Below are positions 17,565-27,777 of a stretch of DNA of 64,000 bases, in pieces (position 1 is the stretch's first letter; every line of letters starts with the position of its first letter). The notes under the pieces are model-generated. The model searched no databases, had not been told where the DNA came from, and saw only the letters and a list, made by a program, of their open reading frames with translations. The stretch comes from JAFAGX01 sp035622175 (GTDB lineage: Bacteria; Acidobacteriota; Terriglobia; Terriglobales; Acidobacteriaceae): contig DASPVV010000261.1 in assembly GCA_035622175.1 (NCBI GenBank), positions 1-64,000 of the forward strand. Direction: 5' to 3'. Both the position numbers and the translations under genes were made by a program.

Positions 17565-19460
17565 TTACAAGATTACTCTTTCGTCCCCCACGCGGCGGGT
17601 GACACGCTCACGGTCCAGATACTCGAGCAGGGGAATGGCGTACTTGCGGGTGACGCCGGTCAAGTCCTTGAAACGGGCGACGCTGACGTTGGAGGACTTT
17701 GCCTTCTCCTCCGCCAGGAGCCGGCGCAGGTCCTCGAGCGCCTGGCGGTGAAAGAGCAAATCCTCAGAGACTTTCACCAGAACCTTGTCCCGCAAAAGCA
17801 GGGTCACGATTTTCTGCGCCCGCGCCTTGTCGACTTTCAGTCCGGCCAGCACCTCCTTCAGGCCAGGGACCTTGAGCCCGGCGGTGCGAAACGCGGCCTC
17901 AAGGATTCTCTTCGATTCCGATTCGTCATCTCTCATCACCACGCTGCGCCCCTGCAGACGGACAAGATCTGCCGTCAGTTCCACTTTGCCGCCGGCGACG
18001 GCGGATTCGAAAACTCGCGAGAACACGTCGTGGGGAACATCCGGAAAGCGACTGCGCAATTCTTCCTTGTTCATTCCCTCAACCAGCGGGTTCTGGGCAT
18101 GGAAGCGGTCGAGCGTCCGGCACAGTTGCTGCTCGATTTCCTCGAGCGCAGGCTTGAGGATAAGGTATTCGCCAACTCCGGTGATCGCGGAGATGCCGGC
18201 CGCGGTCGAGTTGACTTTCTGCCGTGTCCAGCCCGTTCGTCGAATCACATCGGTCAAGGTGAGACCAGCTCGGCCCGCGGCCGCGACTCGGGCTCGCAGG
18301 GCTTCGCCAGGCAAGTGCCCGACCTGCTTGAGGAAGGAAATGTATTCGGATCGGTTGCGACCTTTGCGGGAAGGCGCATTTTCAAGCACCCGACCTCCGC
18401 CGACGGTCATGGCGGGGGAAAACTGGCGGAGTATGAAACGGTCCCCCGGCAGCAGCAGGATGGGATGAGCAAGCCGCAGCTGGGCGCAGACGGTTTCCCC
18501 CGGAGCCACCTGTTTTTCCCCGGGCAGGGCGACGGTGGCCATCGCTTCCGAGGTGTAAGCATGGAAATGAACGCGGGCCCGGTCTTTCAGCGGTTTGCTG
18601 GAGGGTAAAAGCGACAGTTCGACATCCAACCGCGACGTGCCCCGGAATACGCCGGGAGGAACCAGCGTCATGCCGCGCGCCAGTTGCTCGGTAGTCACGC
18701 CCCCCAGGTTGAGCGCGGTGCGCTGGCCGGCCCCGGCCTGATCGGTTCCTCTGCCGTGGACCTCGACGGCGCGAACCCGGACGCGCTGGCCGTGCGGAAG
18801 GACTTCCAACTCGTCTTCCCTCCGCACCATACCGGAAATCAGGGTTCCCGTTACCACCGTGCCGAAGCCTTTCATGGTAAACACACGATCAATGGGCAAG
18901 CGCGCAAAGGCGGTCGAATCGCGCCGGGGAGCCTTGGCCGCCACCTGGACCAGCGCCTGCTTGAGGTGCTCGAGGCCCGCGCCGGTCAGGGAACTCACGG
19001 CCACGATCGGAGCTTGAGAGGTCGCAAGAAATGAGTCGCGGAGGAATTCCTCCACCTCCAGGCGTACGACCGCGAGGGTTTCCGGATCGACAAGATCCGC
19101 CTTGGTGAGTACGGTCATGCCGCAACCGATCGAGAGCAGGCGGCAGATGTCGAAATGCTCGCGCGTCTGAGGTTTGATCGATTCGTCCGCGGCAATGACC
19201 AGCAGCACAAGGTCAAGACCGCCGACGCCGGCGAGCATGTTGCGCACGAAGCGCTCATGACCGGGGACGTCCACGAAGCCGAGGCGCAGGACTTCTCCCT
19301 CGGGACCGGGCAGCTCGAGATGCGCAAATCCGATGTCGATGGTGATGCCGCGCCGCTTCTCTTCCTCCAGTCGGTCGGCATCGATGCCGGTCAATGCCTT
19401 GACCAGCGCGGTTTTTCCGTGGTCGATGTGCCCTGCGGTGCCGACAATGACCGACTTCAT
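17565..19460 (-). CDS. selB: Selenocysteine-specific translation elongation factor SelB
   Basis: A 631-residue EF-Tu-like factor that brings selenocysteyl-tRNA to UGA codons marked by a SECIS hairpin. The G domain starts IVGTAGHIDHGKTALVKAL and has DVPGHERF (G3) and TKADLVD (G4). Domains 2-3 follow (GFGTVVTGTLISG). The C-terminal half (about 370-631) contains repeated winged helices that bind the SECIS RNA; EF-Tu lacks this part. Length is in the usual 600-640 range. The selA, selC and selD genes are not in the window. The gene shows that this genome decodes UGA as selenocysteine, which matters for the peroxiredoxin at 36211-36699. Confidence 0.96.
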   Translation of the reverse strand: MKSVIVGTAGHIDHGKTALVKALTGIDADRLEEEKRRGITIDIGFAHLELPGPEGEVLRLGFVDVPGHERFVRNMLAGVGGLDLVLLVIAADESIKPQTREHFDICRLLSIGCGMTVLTKADLVDPETLAVVRLEVEEFLRDSFLATSQAPIVAVSSLTGAGLEHLKQALVQVAAKAPRRDSTAFARLPIDRVFTMKGFGTVVTGTLISGMVRREDELEVLPHGQRVRVRAVEVHGRGTDQAGAGQRTALNLGGVTTEQLARGMTLVPPGVFRGTSRLDVELSLLPSSKPLKDRARVHFHAYTSEAMATVALPGEKQVAPGETVCAQLRLAHPILLLPGDRFILRQFSPAMTVGGGRVLENAPSRKGRNRSEYISFLKQVGHLPGEALRARVAAAGRAGLTLTDVIRRTGWTRQKVNSTAAGISAITGVGEYLILKPALEEIEQQLCRTLDRFHAQNPLVEGMNKEELRSRFPDVPHDVFSRVFESAVAGGKVELTADLVRLQGRSVVMRDDESESKRILEAAFRTAGLKVPGLKEVLAGLKVDKARAQKIVTLLLRDKVLVKVSEDLLFHRQALEDLRRLLAEEKAKSSNVSVARFKDLTGVTRKYAIPLLEYLDRERVTRRVGDERVIL

Positions 19461-19614
19461 TCGAAGGGAATCATACTAGAAGGGAGGGCTCCCCATGCGC
19501 GGTTGCGGGTCCGTCCAGGTTTTCGGTCCAGACAACCCGCGGTCTCTCGCGCTCGACAATTCTCGCTAGACTCCTGTCCATCGCTCGCCCGCCGTGCGAA
19601 AATGGAGTTTCCTC

Positions 19615-21930
19615 ATGAACACGATCCTGGCCCCCGTCATTACTCCCGAACTGGTTCAGGAACACGATCTCACGCCGGAAGAATACGAGAAAGTCAAGCA
19701 ACTGCTGGGCGGCCGCGAGCCTACCCTGACCGAGCTCGGCATCTTCAGCGTGATGTGGAGTGAGCACTGCTCCTACAAATCCTCTCGCCTTCTTTTGCGA
19801 CGCTTGCCGACGCATAGCCGGCGTGTGGTGCAAGGCCCGGGGGAAAACGCTGGGATCCTCGACTTGGGCGAGGGGTGGGCGTGCGCTTTCAAAATCGAAT
19901 CCCACAACCATCCCTCCTTCATCGAACCGTTTCAGGGTGCGGCTACCGGGGTGGGCGGCATTTTGCGCGATATTTTCACCATGGGCGCAAGGCCGGTAGC
20001 CGTCCTGGACTCGCTGCGCTTCGGTCCCATTCAGGCGGCGGGCGGACGTTCTCGAAAGCCGTCCGAGCTCCGCAAGAACCATACTCTGCTCGAGGGAGTG
20101 GTGGGTGGGATCGCATCCTACGGCAACTGCTTTGGGGTGCCGAACCTGGGCGGCGAGACCAAGTTCGAAGCTTGCTATTCGGGAAATCCCCTGGTGAATG
20201 TGTTCGCCCTCGGGCTGGTCCGGCGCGATCAAATTTTCTATGCCCGGGCCGCGGGAGAAGGGAATCCGGTCCTCTATGTGGGGGCAAAGACCGGCCGCGA
20301 TGGCATTCACGGGGCCACCATGGCCAGCGCGGAATTTGGCGAAGCCTCCGAAGCCAAGCGCCCCAACGTGCAAGTGGGGGATCCGTTTCTCGAGAAACTT
20401 CTCGTCGAAGCTTGCCTCGAGGCCATGCAGACCGGAGCGGTGGTCGGCATTCAGGATATGGGCGCGGCCGGCTTGACCTGTTCCACCTGCGAAATGGGGG
20501 CACGCGGAGGGGTCGGAATCGAAATCGAACTCGATCGCGTGCCGCAACGGGAGACGGGCATGAGCCCTTACGAGATCATGCTCAGCGAATCCCAGGAGCG
20601 CATGCTGCTGGTAGCGCAAAAGGGCCGAGAGCAGGAAGTGTTCCGCATTTTTGAAAAATGGGGTCTGGACGCCGTCGCGATCGGACGAGTCACCGGTGAT
20701 CGGAACCTGCGGGTACTCGAGCATGGAAGGGTGGTGTCCCAGATTCCCAATCGTGCGCTCACCGACGATGCCCCCGCCTACCGGCGCCCCATGAAGCGCT
20801 GGGAACCGCCGATCCCGCGAGAAATGCCATCCGCCATCCAACTGAATCGGCAGCTCCATTTTGGGGATGACCTGAAACGATTGTTGGCCGGCGCGAATAT
20901 TTCGAGCAAACGCTGGATATGGCAGCAATACGATCACATGGTCGGAACCAACACCGTCGCCGCACCCGGCGCGGGCGACGCGGGAGTGATTCGCATCAAG
21001 GGTTCGAGTCGCGGCCTGGCCATGGCTCTCGACGGAAATAGCCGCTGGTGTTATCTCGACCCGCAACTGGGGGCGATGCACGCGGTGGTCGAGGCGGCGC
21101 GTAACGTAACCTGCGCCGGGGCAACCCCCGCGGGTGCCACCAATTGCCTGAACTTCGGCAATCCCGAGAAACCGGAAATCATGTGGCAGTTCTCGCAGGT
21201 CGTCGACGGGATTAGCAAAGCCTGTGAGGAGCTGGATATTCCGATTACCGGGGGCAACGTCAGCTTCTACAACGAGACCTTGGGGGAAGCCATCTATCCC
21301 ACGCCGGTCCTGGGGGTGGTCGGAATCCTGGATGACGTCCACCAGACCGTGTTTCCCCATTTTCGCGAGCCGGGGCGAGCGGTGGTCTTGCTGCGAGCCT
21401 CGGAGCCGGGAGATCTTACCGATGCGCAGTCGGAGTTTGGTTCCTCCGAATTTGCCAAAGAAGTGTTGGGCGAGCTCTGGGGTTTCCCTCCTGCTCTCGA
21501 ACTCGAACGCGAGGCAGCGCTCGAGAAGGCAATCCTCGAGATGATTCACTTCCGCCTCATCGACTCCGCCCATGACTGTTCGGAGGGTGGAATCGCGGTC
21601 ACGTTGGCCGAATCCACCTTCGCCCAGGGGGTGGGGGCCGACGTGGACTTGCACTCCGAGGAGCCGCTCGCTCCGGAATTTATCCTCTTCGGGGAAGAGG
21701 CCAGCCGGGTTGTCATCTCTTGCGACCAGGCGAACCTCCCTGGCATCCAAGTCGTGGCGAGAAAATACGGAATTTCCGCGGAGCGGATCGGCACCACCAT
21801 CCGCGAACAATTGGAGATCAGGCTGGATCGCCGTTCGCTGGTATCGGCCTCGGTTTGCGCTTTGCGAGAATGGTATGAGAAGGGGTTCGAGGCGGCGTTA
21901 AGGAGTGAGCCGGAACCAGAGGCGGTCTGA
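19615..21930 (+). CDS. purL: Phosphoribosylformylglycinamidine synthase subunit PurL
   Basis: A 771-residue small-type PurL, the ATP-dependent synthase that converts FGAR to FGAM using ammonia passed from PurQ. Motifs include SVMWSEHCSYKSS near the N-terminus, FKIESHNHPSFIEPFQGAAT (about 86-105), and HDCSEGGIAVTLAE in the C-terminal half. This short form needs separate PurQ and PurS subunits, which are not encoded in the window. The ATG at 19615 is preferred because GGAG lies about nine bases upstream. An in-frame GTG seven codons earlier has no such site. purF follows after 67 nt in the same direction. Confidence 0.96.
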   Translation: MNTILAPVITPELVQEHDLTPEEYEKVKQLLGGREPTLTELGIFSVMWSEHCSYKSSRLLLRRLPTHSRRVVQGPGENAGILDLGEGWACAFKIESHNHPSFIEPFQGAATGVGGILRDIFTMGARPVAVLDSLRFGPIQAAGGRSRKPSELRKNHTLLEGVVGGIASYGNCFGVPNLGGETKFEACYSGNPLVNVFALGLVRRDQIFYARAAGEGNPVLYVGAKTGRDGIHGATMASAEFGEASEAKRPNVQVGDPFLEKLLVEACLEAMQTGAVVGIQDMGAAGLTCSTCEMGARGGVGIEIELDRVPQRETGMSPYEIMLSESQERMLLVAQKGREQEVFRIFEKWGLDAVAIGRVTGDRNLRVLEHGRVVSQIPNRALTDDAPAYRRPMKRWEPPIPREMPSAIQLNRQLHFGDDLKRLLAGANISSKRWIWQQYDHMVGTNTVAAPGAGDAGVIRIKGSSRGLAMALDGNSRWCYLDPQLGAMHAVVEAARNVTCAGATPAGATNCLNFGNPEKPEIMWQFSQVVDGISKACEELDIPITGGNVSFYNETLGEAIYPTPVLGVVGILDDVHQTVFPHFREPGRAVVLLRASEPGDLTDAQSEFGSSEFAKEVLGELWGFPPALELEREAALEKAILEMIHFRLIDSAHDCSEGGIAVTLAESTFAQGVGADVDLHSEEPLAPEFILFGEEASRVVISCDQANLPGIQVVARKYGISAERIGTTIREQLEIRLDRRSLVSASVCALREWYEKGFEAALRSEPEPEAV

Positions 21931-21997
21931 GATCGGGTTCTGCCGCGGGAGAGAGCGCTCGGCCAAAGGGTTTCCGGCAGGGGAGATCGATTGCGGA

Positions 21998-23425
21998 ATG
22001 GCGAAGATTGACAAATTTCGCGAAGCCTGCGGCGTGGTGGCGATTTGTGCTCACCCGGAAGCGGAGAAGCTCGCCTACTTGGGGCTGCACGCGTTGCAAC
22101 ATCGCGGCCAGGAGTCGGCGGGCATCGTGACTTCCGACGGCCAGGCCCTGCACATGCATAAGGGCATGGGCCTGGTGGCCGACATCTTTAGGGAGGACGT
22201 TCTCGGCAAGCTCCACGGGAGTTTGGCCATCGGGCATACGCGGTATTCGACGGCCGGCGATTCCGCCCTGCTCAATGCGCAGCCGATCCGGGTGCAGTCG
22301 AACAAAGGCACGATCGCCCTGGCGCACAACGGCAACCTGGTCAATGCCGGCGAGATCCGCAGCCAGCTGGAGAGCCAAGGGTCCATCTTTCAGACCAACA
22401 GCGATACGGAAGTGATCGTGCACTTGATTGCCCGGTCGAAAGAACCAGGCTTGCTCGAAGCCATGGCGGACGCGCTGCGCCAGGTGGAGGGGGCATTCTC
22501 TCTGGTCATGATCAGCTGCGATCGGATCTATGCCGCCCGCGACCCGCGCGGCTTCCGGCCGCTGGCCATGGGCAAAATCCCGGCTGGGGGAGGACAGAAA
22601 CAGGACACCACGGTATTCGCCTCGGAAACCTGTGCGTTCGACTTGATCGGCGCGACCTTTGAGCGCGATGTGAAGCCGGGAGAACTGGTGGTGGTCGCTC
22701 CGTCGGGCCTTACATCGCGCTTCTACGCTTCTTCCTACCCCCAATCGAGCTGTATTTTCGAGCATGTGTATTTTTCTCGTCCCGATAGCTTGGTGTTTGG
22801 TCGCGCCGTCGAGGAAAGCCGGGCGGAGTTGGGGCGAGAACTGGCGCGGGAGGCGCCCGCCGAGGGGGATATCGTGGTTCCGGTGCCCGATTCCGGAGTC
22901 AGCGCCGCCATGGGGTATGCCGCGGAGAGCGGAATTCCCTTCCGCTTCGGACTGATTCGCAATCATTACGTGGGTCGCACCTTCATCGAGCCTCTGCAAA
23001 GCGTGCGTGACTTCGGGGTCAAATTGAAGCTGAACCCTGTGCGCAGCCTGCTCGCGGGCAAGCGCGTGGTCTTGATCGATGATTCGATCGTGCGCGGCAC
23101 CACCAGCCGCAAGATTGTACGCATGGTGCGCAGCGCCGGCGCCCGAGAAGTGCACATGCGCATCTCCTGCCCGCCGACCATCTCGCCTTGCTTTTACGGT
23201 GTGGATACTCCGTCCGTGCGGGAGTTGATTGCCGCCAATAAATCCGTCGAAGAGATTCGTGAGTTCATCGGCGCTGACTCGCTCGCCTATCTCTCCGTAG
23301 CGGGCTTGAAGAAGGCCTGCGGCGACGGTCAGCCAACCACCTACTGTACGGCATGCTATACCGGTTGCTATCCCACCAACTGGGTGGATGTCGAAGGAAT
23401 TGAGCCGGCCCGGAGCCGGCGCTAG
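21998..23425 (+). CDS. purF: Amidophosphoribosyltransferase
   Basis: A 475-residue enzyme for the first step of purine synthesis, PRPP plus glutamine to phosphoribosylamine. It is an Ntn-hydrolase made as a precursor: the catalytic nucleophile is Cys11 in MAKIDKFREACGVVAI, exposed after removal of ten residues. The PRPP-binding motif VVLIDDSIVRGTTS is present. Cysteines in RISCPPTISPCFYGVD and TYCTACYTGCYP suggest the Bacillus-type form with a [4Fe-4S] cluster that senses oxygen. GGGGAG precedes the ATG. It is probably co-transcribed with purL and converges with thrS, 16 nt apart. Confidence 0.96.
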   Translation: MAKIDKFREACGVVAICAHPEAEKLAYLGLHALQHRGQESAGIVTSDGQALHMHKGMGLVADIFREDVLGKLHGSLAIGHTRYSTAGDSALLNAQPIRVQSNKGTIALAHNGNLVNAGEIRSQLESQGSIFQTNSDTEVIVHLIARSKEPGLLEAMADALRQVEGAFSLVMISCDRIYAARDPRGFRPLAMGKIPAGGGQKQDTTVFASETCAFDLIGATFERDVKPGELVVVAPSGLTSRFYASSYPQSSCIFEHVYFSRPDSLVFGRAVEESRAELGRELAREAPAEGDIVVPVPDSGVSAAMGYAAESGIPFRFGLIRNHYVGRTFIEPLQSVRDFGVKLKLNPVRSLLAGKRVVLIDDSIVRGTTSRKIVRMVRSAGAREVHMRISCPPTISPCFYGVDTPSVRELIAANKSVEEIREFIGADSLAYLSVAGLKKACGDGQPTTYCTACYTGCYPTNWVDVEGIEPARSRR

Positions 23426-23441
23426 CGTCTGGCAGGCGGGG

Positions 23442-25391
23442 TCAGTCCAGGCGCGAGCTCCGACTTCGGATCAGCTGCTGAATCCTCTCGTCAAACTGTT
23501 CGCCGGTCATATCTTCGGTCCCCTCTTTTCCCCGGGTGCGAACGTTGAGTTTGCCGGATTCGACTTCTTTGTCCCCCACCACCAGCAGGAACGGCACCTT
23601 GGCGAGCGAATGCTCGCGAATCTTGGCGTTCATCTTTTCGTTGCGCGCGTCAATCTCGACGCGCACCCCCGCCGCCTTCAGCGCTTGTCCGACTTGGTTC
23701 GCATAGGCGACGTGGCGTTCGGCAATCGGGATCACGGTGGTCTGCACCGGGGAGAGCCAGACGGGGAACGCTCCAGCATAATGCTCGATCAACACGCCGA
23801 AGAATCGTTCGATCGATCCATAGAGCGCCCGATGCACCATGAGCGGTTGCTTGCGGGTGCCGTCCTCCGCGACATATTCCAGATGAAAACGCTGCGGCAG
23901 GTTGAAATCGAATTGAATGGTCGAGAGCTGCCACAATCGACCGATCGCATCGACCAGCTTGATGTCAATTTTCGGCCCGTAAAACGCCGCTTCTCCCCCA
24001 ATGGTTTTAAAGTCGAGGTTGCGGCGCACCAGCACACGCTCGAGCGACTGGGTGGCGCGCGTCCACTGCTCCTCGCTGCCGACGAAGTTCTGCCGATCCT
24101 GGGGATTCCAGGTCGAAAGCTCGGTTTGAAACTGCTCGAAGCCGAAGTCTTTGAGCACGTCCAGGGCAAAATCCAGGCAAGCTTCGATCTCGTCCTCGAT
24201 TTGCTCCGGGGTGCAGAAGATGTGGGCATCATCCTGGGTGAAACCGCGCACTCGCAGCAATCCGTGCATGACCCCGGAGCGCTCGTAGCGGTATACGGTT
24301 CCCAATTCTCCCAAACGCACCGGCAAGTCACGATACGACTTCAGGGAGTCTTTGTAGATCAGAATGTGGCCGGGGCAGTTCATGGGTTTCAGGCGGTATT
24401 CGGCATCATCGAGTTCCATGATGTCAAACATGTTGTTCGCGTAGTAGCCTTCGTGGCCGGAAGTTTGCCACAGCTGCTTGCGCATGACATGCGGGGTGTA
24501 GACGAGTGAGTACCCCCTTTTGATGTACTCGGCGCGCATCCAGTCTTCCATCTCCTTGCGGATGATTCCGCCCTTGGGATGCCAGAAGATCAGACCCGGC
24601 CCGGCTAAATCCTGAATGGAGAACAGATCTAGCTGTTGTCCGAGTACCCGGTGGTCGCGCCGCTTAGCCTCTTCCTGCTGGCGCAGATAAGCCTGCAAAT
24701 CATGCTTCGAGAAGAATGAAGTTCCGTAAATGCGCTGCAGTTGCGTGTTCTTCTCATCCCCCAGCCAGTACGCGCCGGCAATGTTCATCAGCTTGAAGGC
24801 TTTGATCTTTCCGGTGGAAGGAAGATGGGGCCCGCGACAGAAGTCGCTAAACGTGCCGGTGCGATAGATCGAGATCTTTTCATCGGGCTTGGTTAATTGC
24901 TCGATGAAATAACACTTCATGAAATCGCCTTCTTTCCTGAACTGCGCCAGACCTTGCTCCCGGGGCACAAACTCGCGCACGTAGGGGATATCGCACTCGA
25001 CCAGCTCCTGCATCTTCTTTTCGATCTTTTCGAGATCTTCGGGAGTGAACGGAGTGGGGCGGTAGAAATCGTAGAAGAATCCAGTCTCCGTTGCCGGACC
25101 GTGGCCCAGCTTAGTCTCGGGAAACAATTCGACCACCGCGGCCGCCAGCAAATGAGCGGAGGAGTGGCGATAAACGGGCAGGGCCTCCGCGTCCTTGTCG
25201 GTCAAGATGCGCAGATTCACATCCTTTTCGAGCGGACGCTTGAGGTCGACAAGATCCCCATTGCTTCGAGCCACAAGGGCGGCGTCGGCCAGCCTCGGGC
25301 TGATGGATTGTGCGATCTCGAGCGCGGTCGTGCCCGGCGCTACTTCTTTGCTGCTCCCATCGGGAAGCTTGATTTGAATGCTGGCTGCCAT
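23442..25391 (-). CDS. thrS: Threonyl-tRNA synthetase
   Basis: A 649-residue class II synthetase with the full domain set. A TGS domain covers about residues 1-62. The editing domain has RHSSAHLLAA (His76 and His80). The catalytic core contains the zinc ligand motif MNCPGHILIYK and motif 2 around RYERSGVMHGLLRVRGFTQD. The C-terminal anticodon-binding domain has TTVIPIAERH and VPFLLVVGDKE. It charges tRNA-Thr and removes mischarged serine. No T-box or leader structure was recognised in the short upstream region. Confidence 0.97.
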   Translation of the reverse strand: MAASIQIKLPDGSSKEVAPGTTALEIAQSISPRLADAALVARSNGDLVDLKRPLEKDVNLRILTDKDAEALPVYRHSSAHLLAAAVVELFPETKLGHGPATETGFFYDFYRPTPFTPEDLEKIEKKMQELVECDIPYVREFVPREQGLAQFRKEGDFMKCYFIEQLTKPDEKISIYRTGTFSDFCRGPHLPSTGKIKAFKLMNIAGAYWLGDEKNTQLQRIYGTSFFSKHDLQAYLRQQEEAKRRDHRVLGQQLDLFSIQDLAGPGLIFWHPKGGIIRKEMEDWMRAEYIKRGYSLVYTPHVMRKQLWQTSGHEGYYANNMFDIMELDDAEYRLKPMNCPGHILIYKDSLKSYRDLPVRLGELGTVYRYERSGVMHGLLRVRGFTQDDAHIFCTPEQIEDEIEACLDFALDVLKDFGFEQFQTELSTWNPQDRQNFVGSEEQWTRATQSLERVLVRRNLDFKTIGGEAAFYGPKIDIKLVDAIGRLWQLSTIQFDFNLPQRFHLEYVAEDGTRKQPLMVHRALYGSIERFFGVLIEHYAGAFPVWLSPVQTTVIPIAERHVAYANQVGQALKAAGVRVEIDARNEKMNAKIREHSLAKVPFLLVVGDKEVESGKLNVRTRGKEGTEDMTGEQFDERIQQLIRSRSSRLD

Positions 25392-25504
25392 GTACAGCCA
25401 GTATAAAACAGGTCGAGGGAGTTCCCGGGGGGCGGACGGTTAAGCGGCGGTGCCGGGGTTTGGGTACGGACGCGTCCTTGGAACGCCAGAAAGCTCAAGA
25501 TGCG

Positions 25505-26353
25505 CTACAGGGTGCTCGCCGAGCGCCCCGCGTAGTAGAGATCCTCCACGGCCCTCCGCACCCGGTTCGAAAGTACTCCCATGTCCTCCACGGTTAAACC
25601 GGTGGTCGAGATGGGCTGGCCTACGCGCATTTCAAGTGGGCGCGACTTGATGTGGTAGGTGTTCATGGGCAGCAGCTCGTACGTGCCCACCAGGGCAATG
25701 GGCACGATGTCGAGTTGGGCCTTAATGGCCAGGAAGAATGCCCCGGGCAAGAAAGGTTTGATCTTACCGTTCGAAGTCCGGCCACCCTCGGGAAAGATCA
25801 CCAGAGGCGTACCTTGCTTGAGGCTCTTCAAGGCAGTGCGAATGCTGCTGATCGACCGGGCAGGGTTTTGCTGGTCAATCGAGACCTGGCCCGAGCGTTT
25901 GAGATGCCACCCCACAATGGGGTAGCTCAACAGTTCTTTCTTGAAGGCAATGCGGAAGGGAAACGGCAAGTGCACGTAGAGAACCGGAATGTCGAGGGCA
26001 GAGGCATGATTGACTGCATAGACATGAGGCTTTGCGGTATCGATCTGGTCGAGGCCGATGACCTTCACCGGAGAAAAAATCGTTCCTAAGATCAGCTGCG
26101 ACCAAAGTCGCGCGAATCCGTGCAGAATCCGTTCTTTATTTCCGAACAGCGACACCGGGATCGAGACAATCCCGAGCAGGACGGTGTAACCCCAAATGAG
26201 CGGATCAAAGATGAAATAGGAGCGCAAGCGGCTGAGCCACCCGTACTTCTTCTGGGGGCGCAGGCCCGCCGCTTGCGGGTACGCAGGCTGCGATCGATCG
26301 AAGCGCTCGGTGCTCTGGTCATCTTCGCCAACGGATGTGTTGATTTCCTGCAA
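25505..26353 (-). CDS. plsC: 1-acyl-sn-glycerol-3-phosphate acyltransferase
   Basis: A 282-residue membrane-associated acyltransferase that makes phosphatidic acid. The catalytic NHxxxxD motif is NHASALDIP (about 116-124) and the substrate motif is FPEGGRTSNGKIKPF. A hydrophobic helix precedes them (PLIWGYTVLLGIVSIPVSLF). The start is a TTG that lies two bases after the folC stop codon; AAGG at the end of folC is its likely ribosome binding site. The two genes are therefore translationally coupled. The first 40 residues are polar and poorly conserved, so the exact start is uncertain. Confidence 0.87.
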   Translation of the reverse strand: MQEINTSVGEDDQSTERFDRSQPAYPQAAGLRPQKKYGWLSRLRSYFIFDPLIWGYTVLLGIVSIPVSLFGNKERILHGFARLWSQLILGTIFSPVKVIGLDQIDTAKPHVYAVNHASALDIPVLYVHLPFPFRIAFKKELLSYPIVGWHLKRSGQVSIDQQNPARSISSIRTALKSLKQGTPLVIFPEGGRTSNGKIKPFLPGAFFLAIKAQLDIVPIALVGTYELLPMNTYHIKSRPLEMRVGQPISTTGLTVEDMGVLSNRVRRAVEDLYYAGRSASTL

Positions 26354-26355
26354 AG

Positions 26356-27777
26356 TTAAGCCTTGCCCTCCAGTTGATGGATGACCTCTCCCACGACATA
26401 GATCGAGCCGGTGACGACCACGACGCCCGAGGGAGAGAGCATTTGCGAGGCGCGCTGAAGCGCAGCGCCGACCTCCTCGGCCGATTCGATGTCGGTCGCC
26501 GTACGCCTGGCCGCCTGGCGAATCTCCTCAACCGTCGCCGACCTTGGATTGTCCGCCCGAGTCGCAATCACCCGCTCCGCCAAGGGGAACAGAATCTCCG
26601 CCATCTCGGCAATGGCCTTGTCGCGCATGGCGCCAAAGACCAAGGTAAAGGGCCGATCCCCGTAATATTCGGACAGGGTGGATCGGAGCGCCCAAGCTCC
26701 GGCTGGATTGTGGGCGACGTCGAGAACATATTCCGGCCGATGGCGATAGGAAGAGAGAACCTGGAAGCGCCCTGGCCATTGGGTCTGGCGAATCCCTCGC
26801 TCCACCGCCTCAGGGGCAACTGGAAATCCTTGTCTGTCGAGTTCGACCGCCGCTGCGATTGCCAAGGCGGTATTCCTCAACTGATGCCGACCGACCAGCG
26901 GCGACTCGACCAAAATCTGCTTGCCCATCACCTCGAGGGGATAGCGCGAGAACGGACCCCGGGGGCTGACTTTGTTTGCCAGCTCCGTACCCTGCGTGGT
27001 GCCTGCTGCGGTTCCTGGTTCCCGAGTCGTGCTCGGCAGCAGCCAGCCCCCGCTAGCTGGCGACACTGGAGGTACGTAGCGCACCGCATCCGCGGCGTGC
27101 GCCTCCAAGTCCATCATCACCCGGCCGATCACGTCATTGGCCTGCGGCTGTTGGGGAAGGGTGACCACGGCCCCGCCGCGGCGGATGATCCCTGCCTTCT
27201 CGGCAGCAATTTCGGCCACCGTATCGCCGAGAAATTTCTGGTGGTCGAGCGAGATGTCGGTGATGACGCTGACTCGTGGCTCCACCACATTGGTTGCATC
27301 CAGCCGACCGCCCATCCCCACCTCGAGCACCGCCAGGTCTACCTTCTCGTCGGCGAAATGCTCAAAGGCAATGGCGGTAATCATCTCGAAAAAGCTCGGG
27401 TGCCAGGGCAACTCTCCGGCTGCGACCAGACGCCCGGCGGAACGCTCGACCCGATCGTGCAGCCAAGCGAAATCGCTATCCGGGATGGGGCTTCCCTGGA
27501 TGCGAATACGTTCGTTGATTCGCACCATGTGAGGGGATGTGTACAGCCCGGTTCGCCAGCCGCTGGCGCAAAGAATCGAAGCCAAGGTTGCCGAGGTCGA
27601 GCCCTTGCCGTTGGTGCCTGCAACCAGAACCGAGGGAAAGCGTTGTTCGGGATGGTCGAGGGCTTCGAGCAGTACCCGCATATGGGCCAGGTCAAACTTG
27701 TGCGCCCCTGAGGGCGCCAGCTCGTGGCCCAAGGCGTACATTCGGGCAACCGCGGTCTGATAGGAGCTTCCCTCCAT
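26356..27777 (-). CDS. folC: Bifunctional folylpolyglutamate synthase/dihydrofolate synthase
   Basis: A 473-residue Mur-ligase-family enzyme that joins glutamate to dihydropteroate and tetrahydrofolate. The P-loop is VLVAGTNGKGSTSATLASIL (about 43-62), followed by the family stretch GLYTSPHMVRINERIRIQG and GMGGRLDATNVV. The C-terminal domain has DVAHNPAGAWAL. The ATG at 27777 is chosen because TGGAG precedes it by five bases. An in-frame TTG 57 nt upstream lacks this. It heads a two-gene unit with plsC. Confidence 0.93.
   Translation of the reverse strand: MEGSSYQTAVARMYALGHELAPSGAHKFDLAHMRVLLEALDHPEQRFPSVLVAGTNGKGSTSATLASILCASGWRTGLYTSPHMVRINERIRIQGSPIPDSDFAWLHDRVERSAGRLVAAGELPWHPSFFEMITAIAFEHFADEKVDLAVLEVGMGGRLDATNVVEPRVSVITDISLDHQKFLGDTVAEIAAEKAGIIRRGGAVVTLPQQPQANDVIGRVMMDLEAHAADAVRYVPPVSPASGGWLLPSTTREPGTAAGTTQGTELANKVSPRGPFSRYPLEVMGKQILVESPLVGRHQLRNTALAIAAAVELDRQGFPVAPEAVERGIRQTQWPGRFQVLSSYRHRPEYVLDVAHNPAGAWALRSTLSEYYGDRPFTLVFGAMRDKAIAEMAEILFPLAERVIATRADNPRSATVEEIRQAARRTATDIESAEEVGAALQRASQMLSPSGVVVVTGSIYVVGEVIHQLEGKA

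Noticed and set aside
19471..21810. A 779-codon open frame on the minus strand opposite purL.
   Set aside because: It is a shadow of the GC-rich purL frame; no motif is seen and purL is certain.
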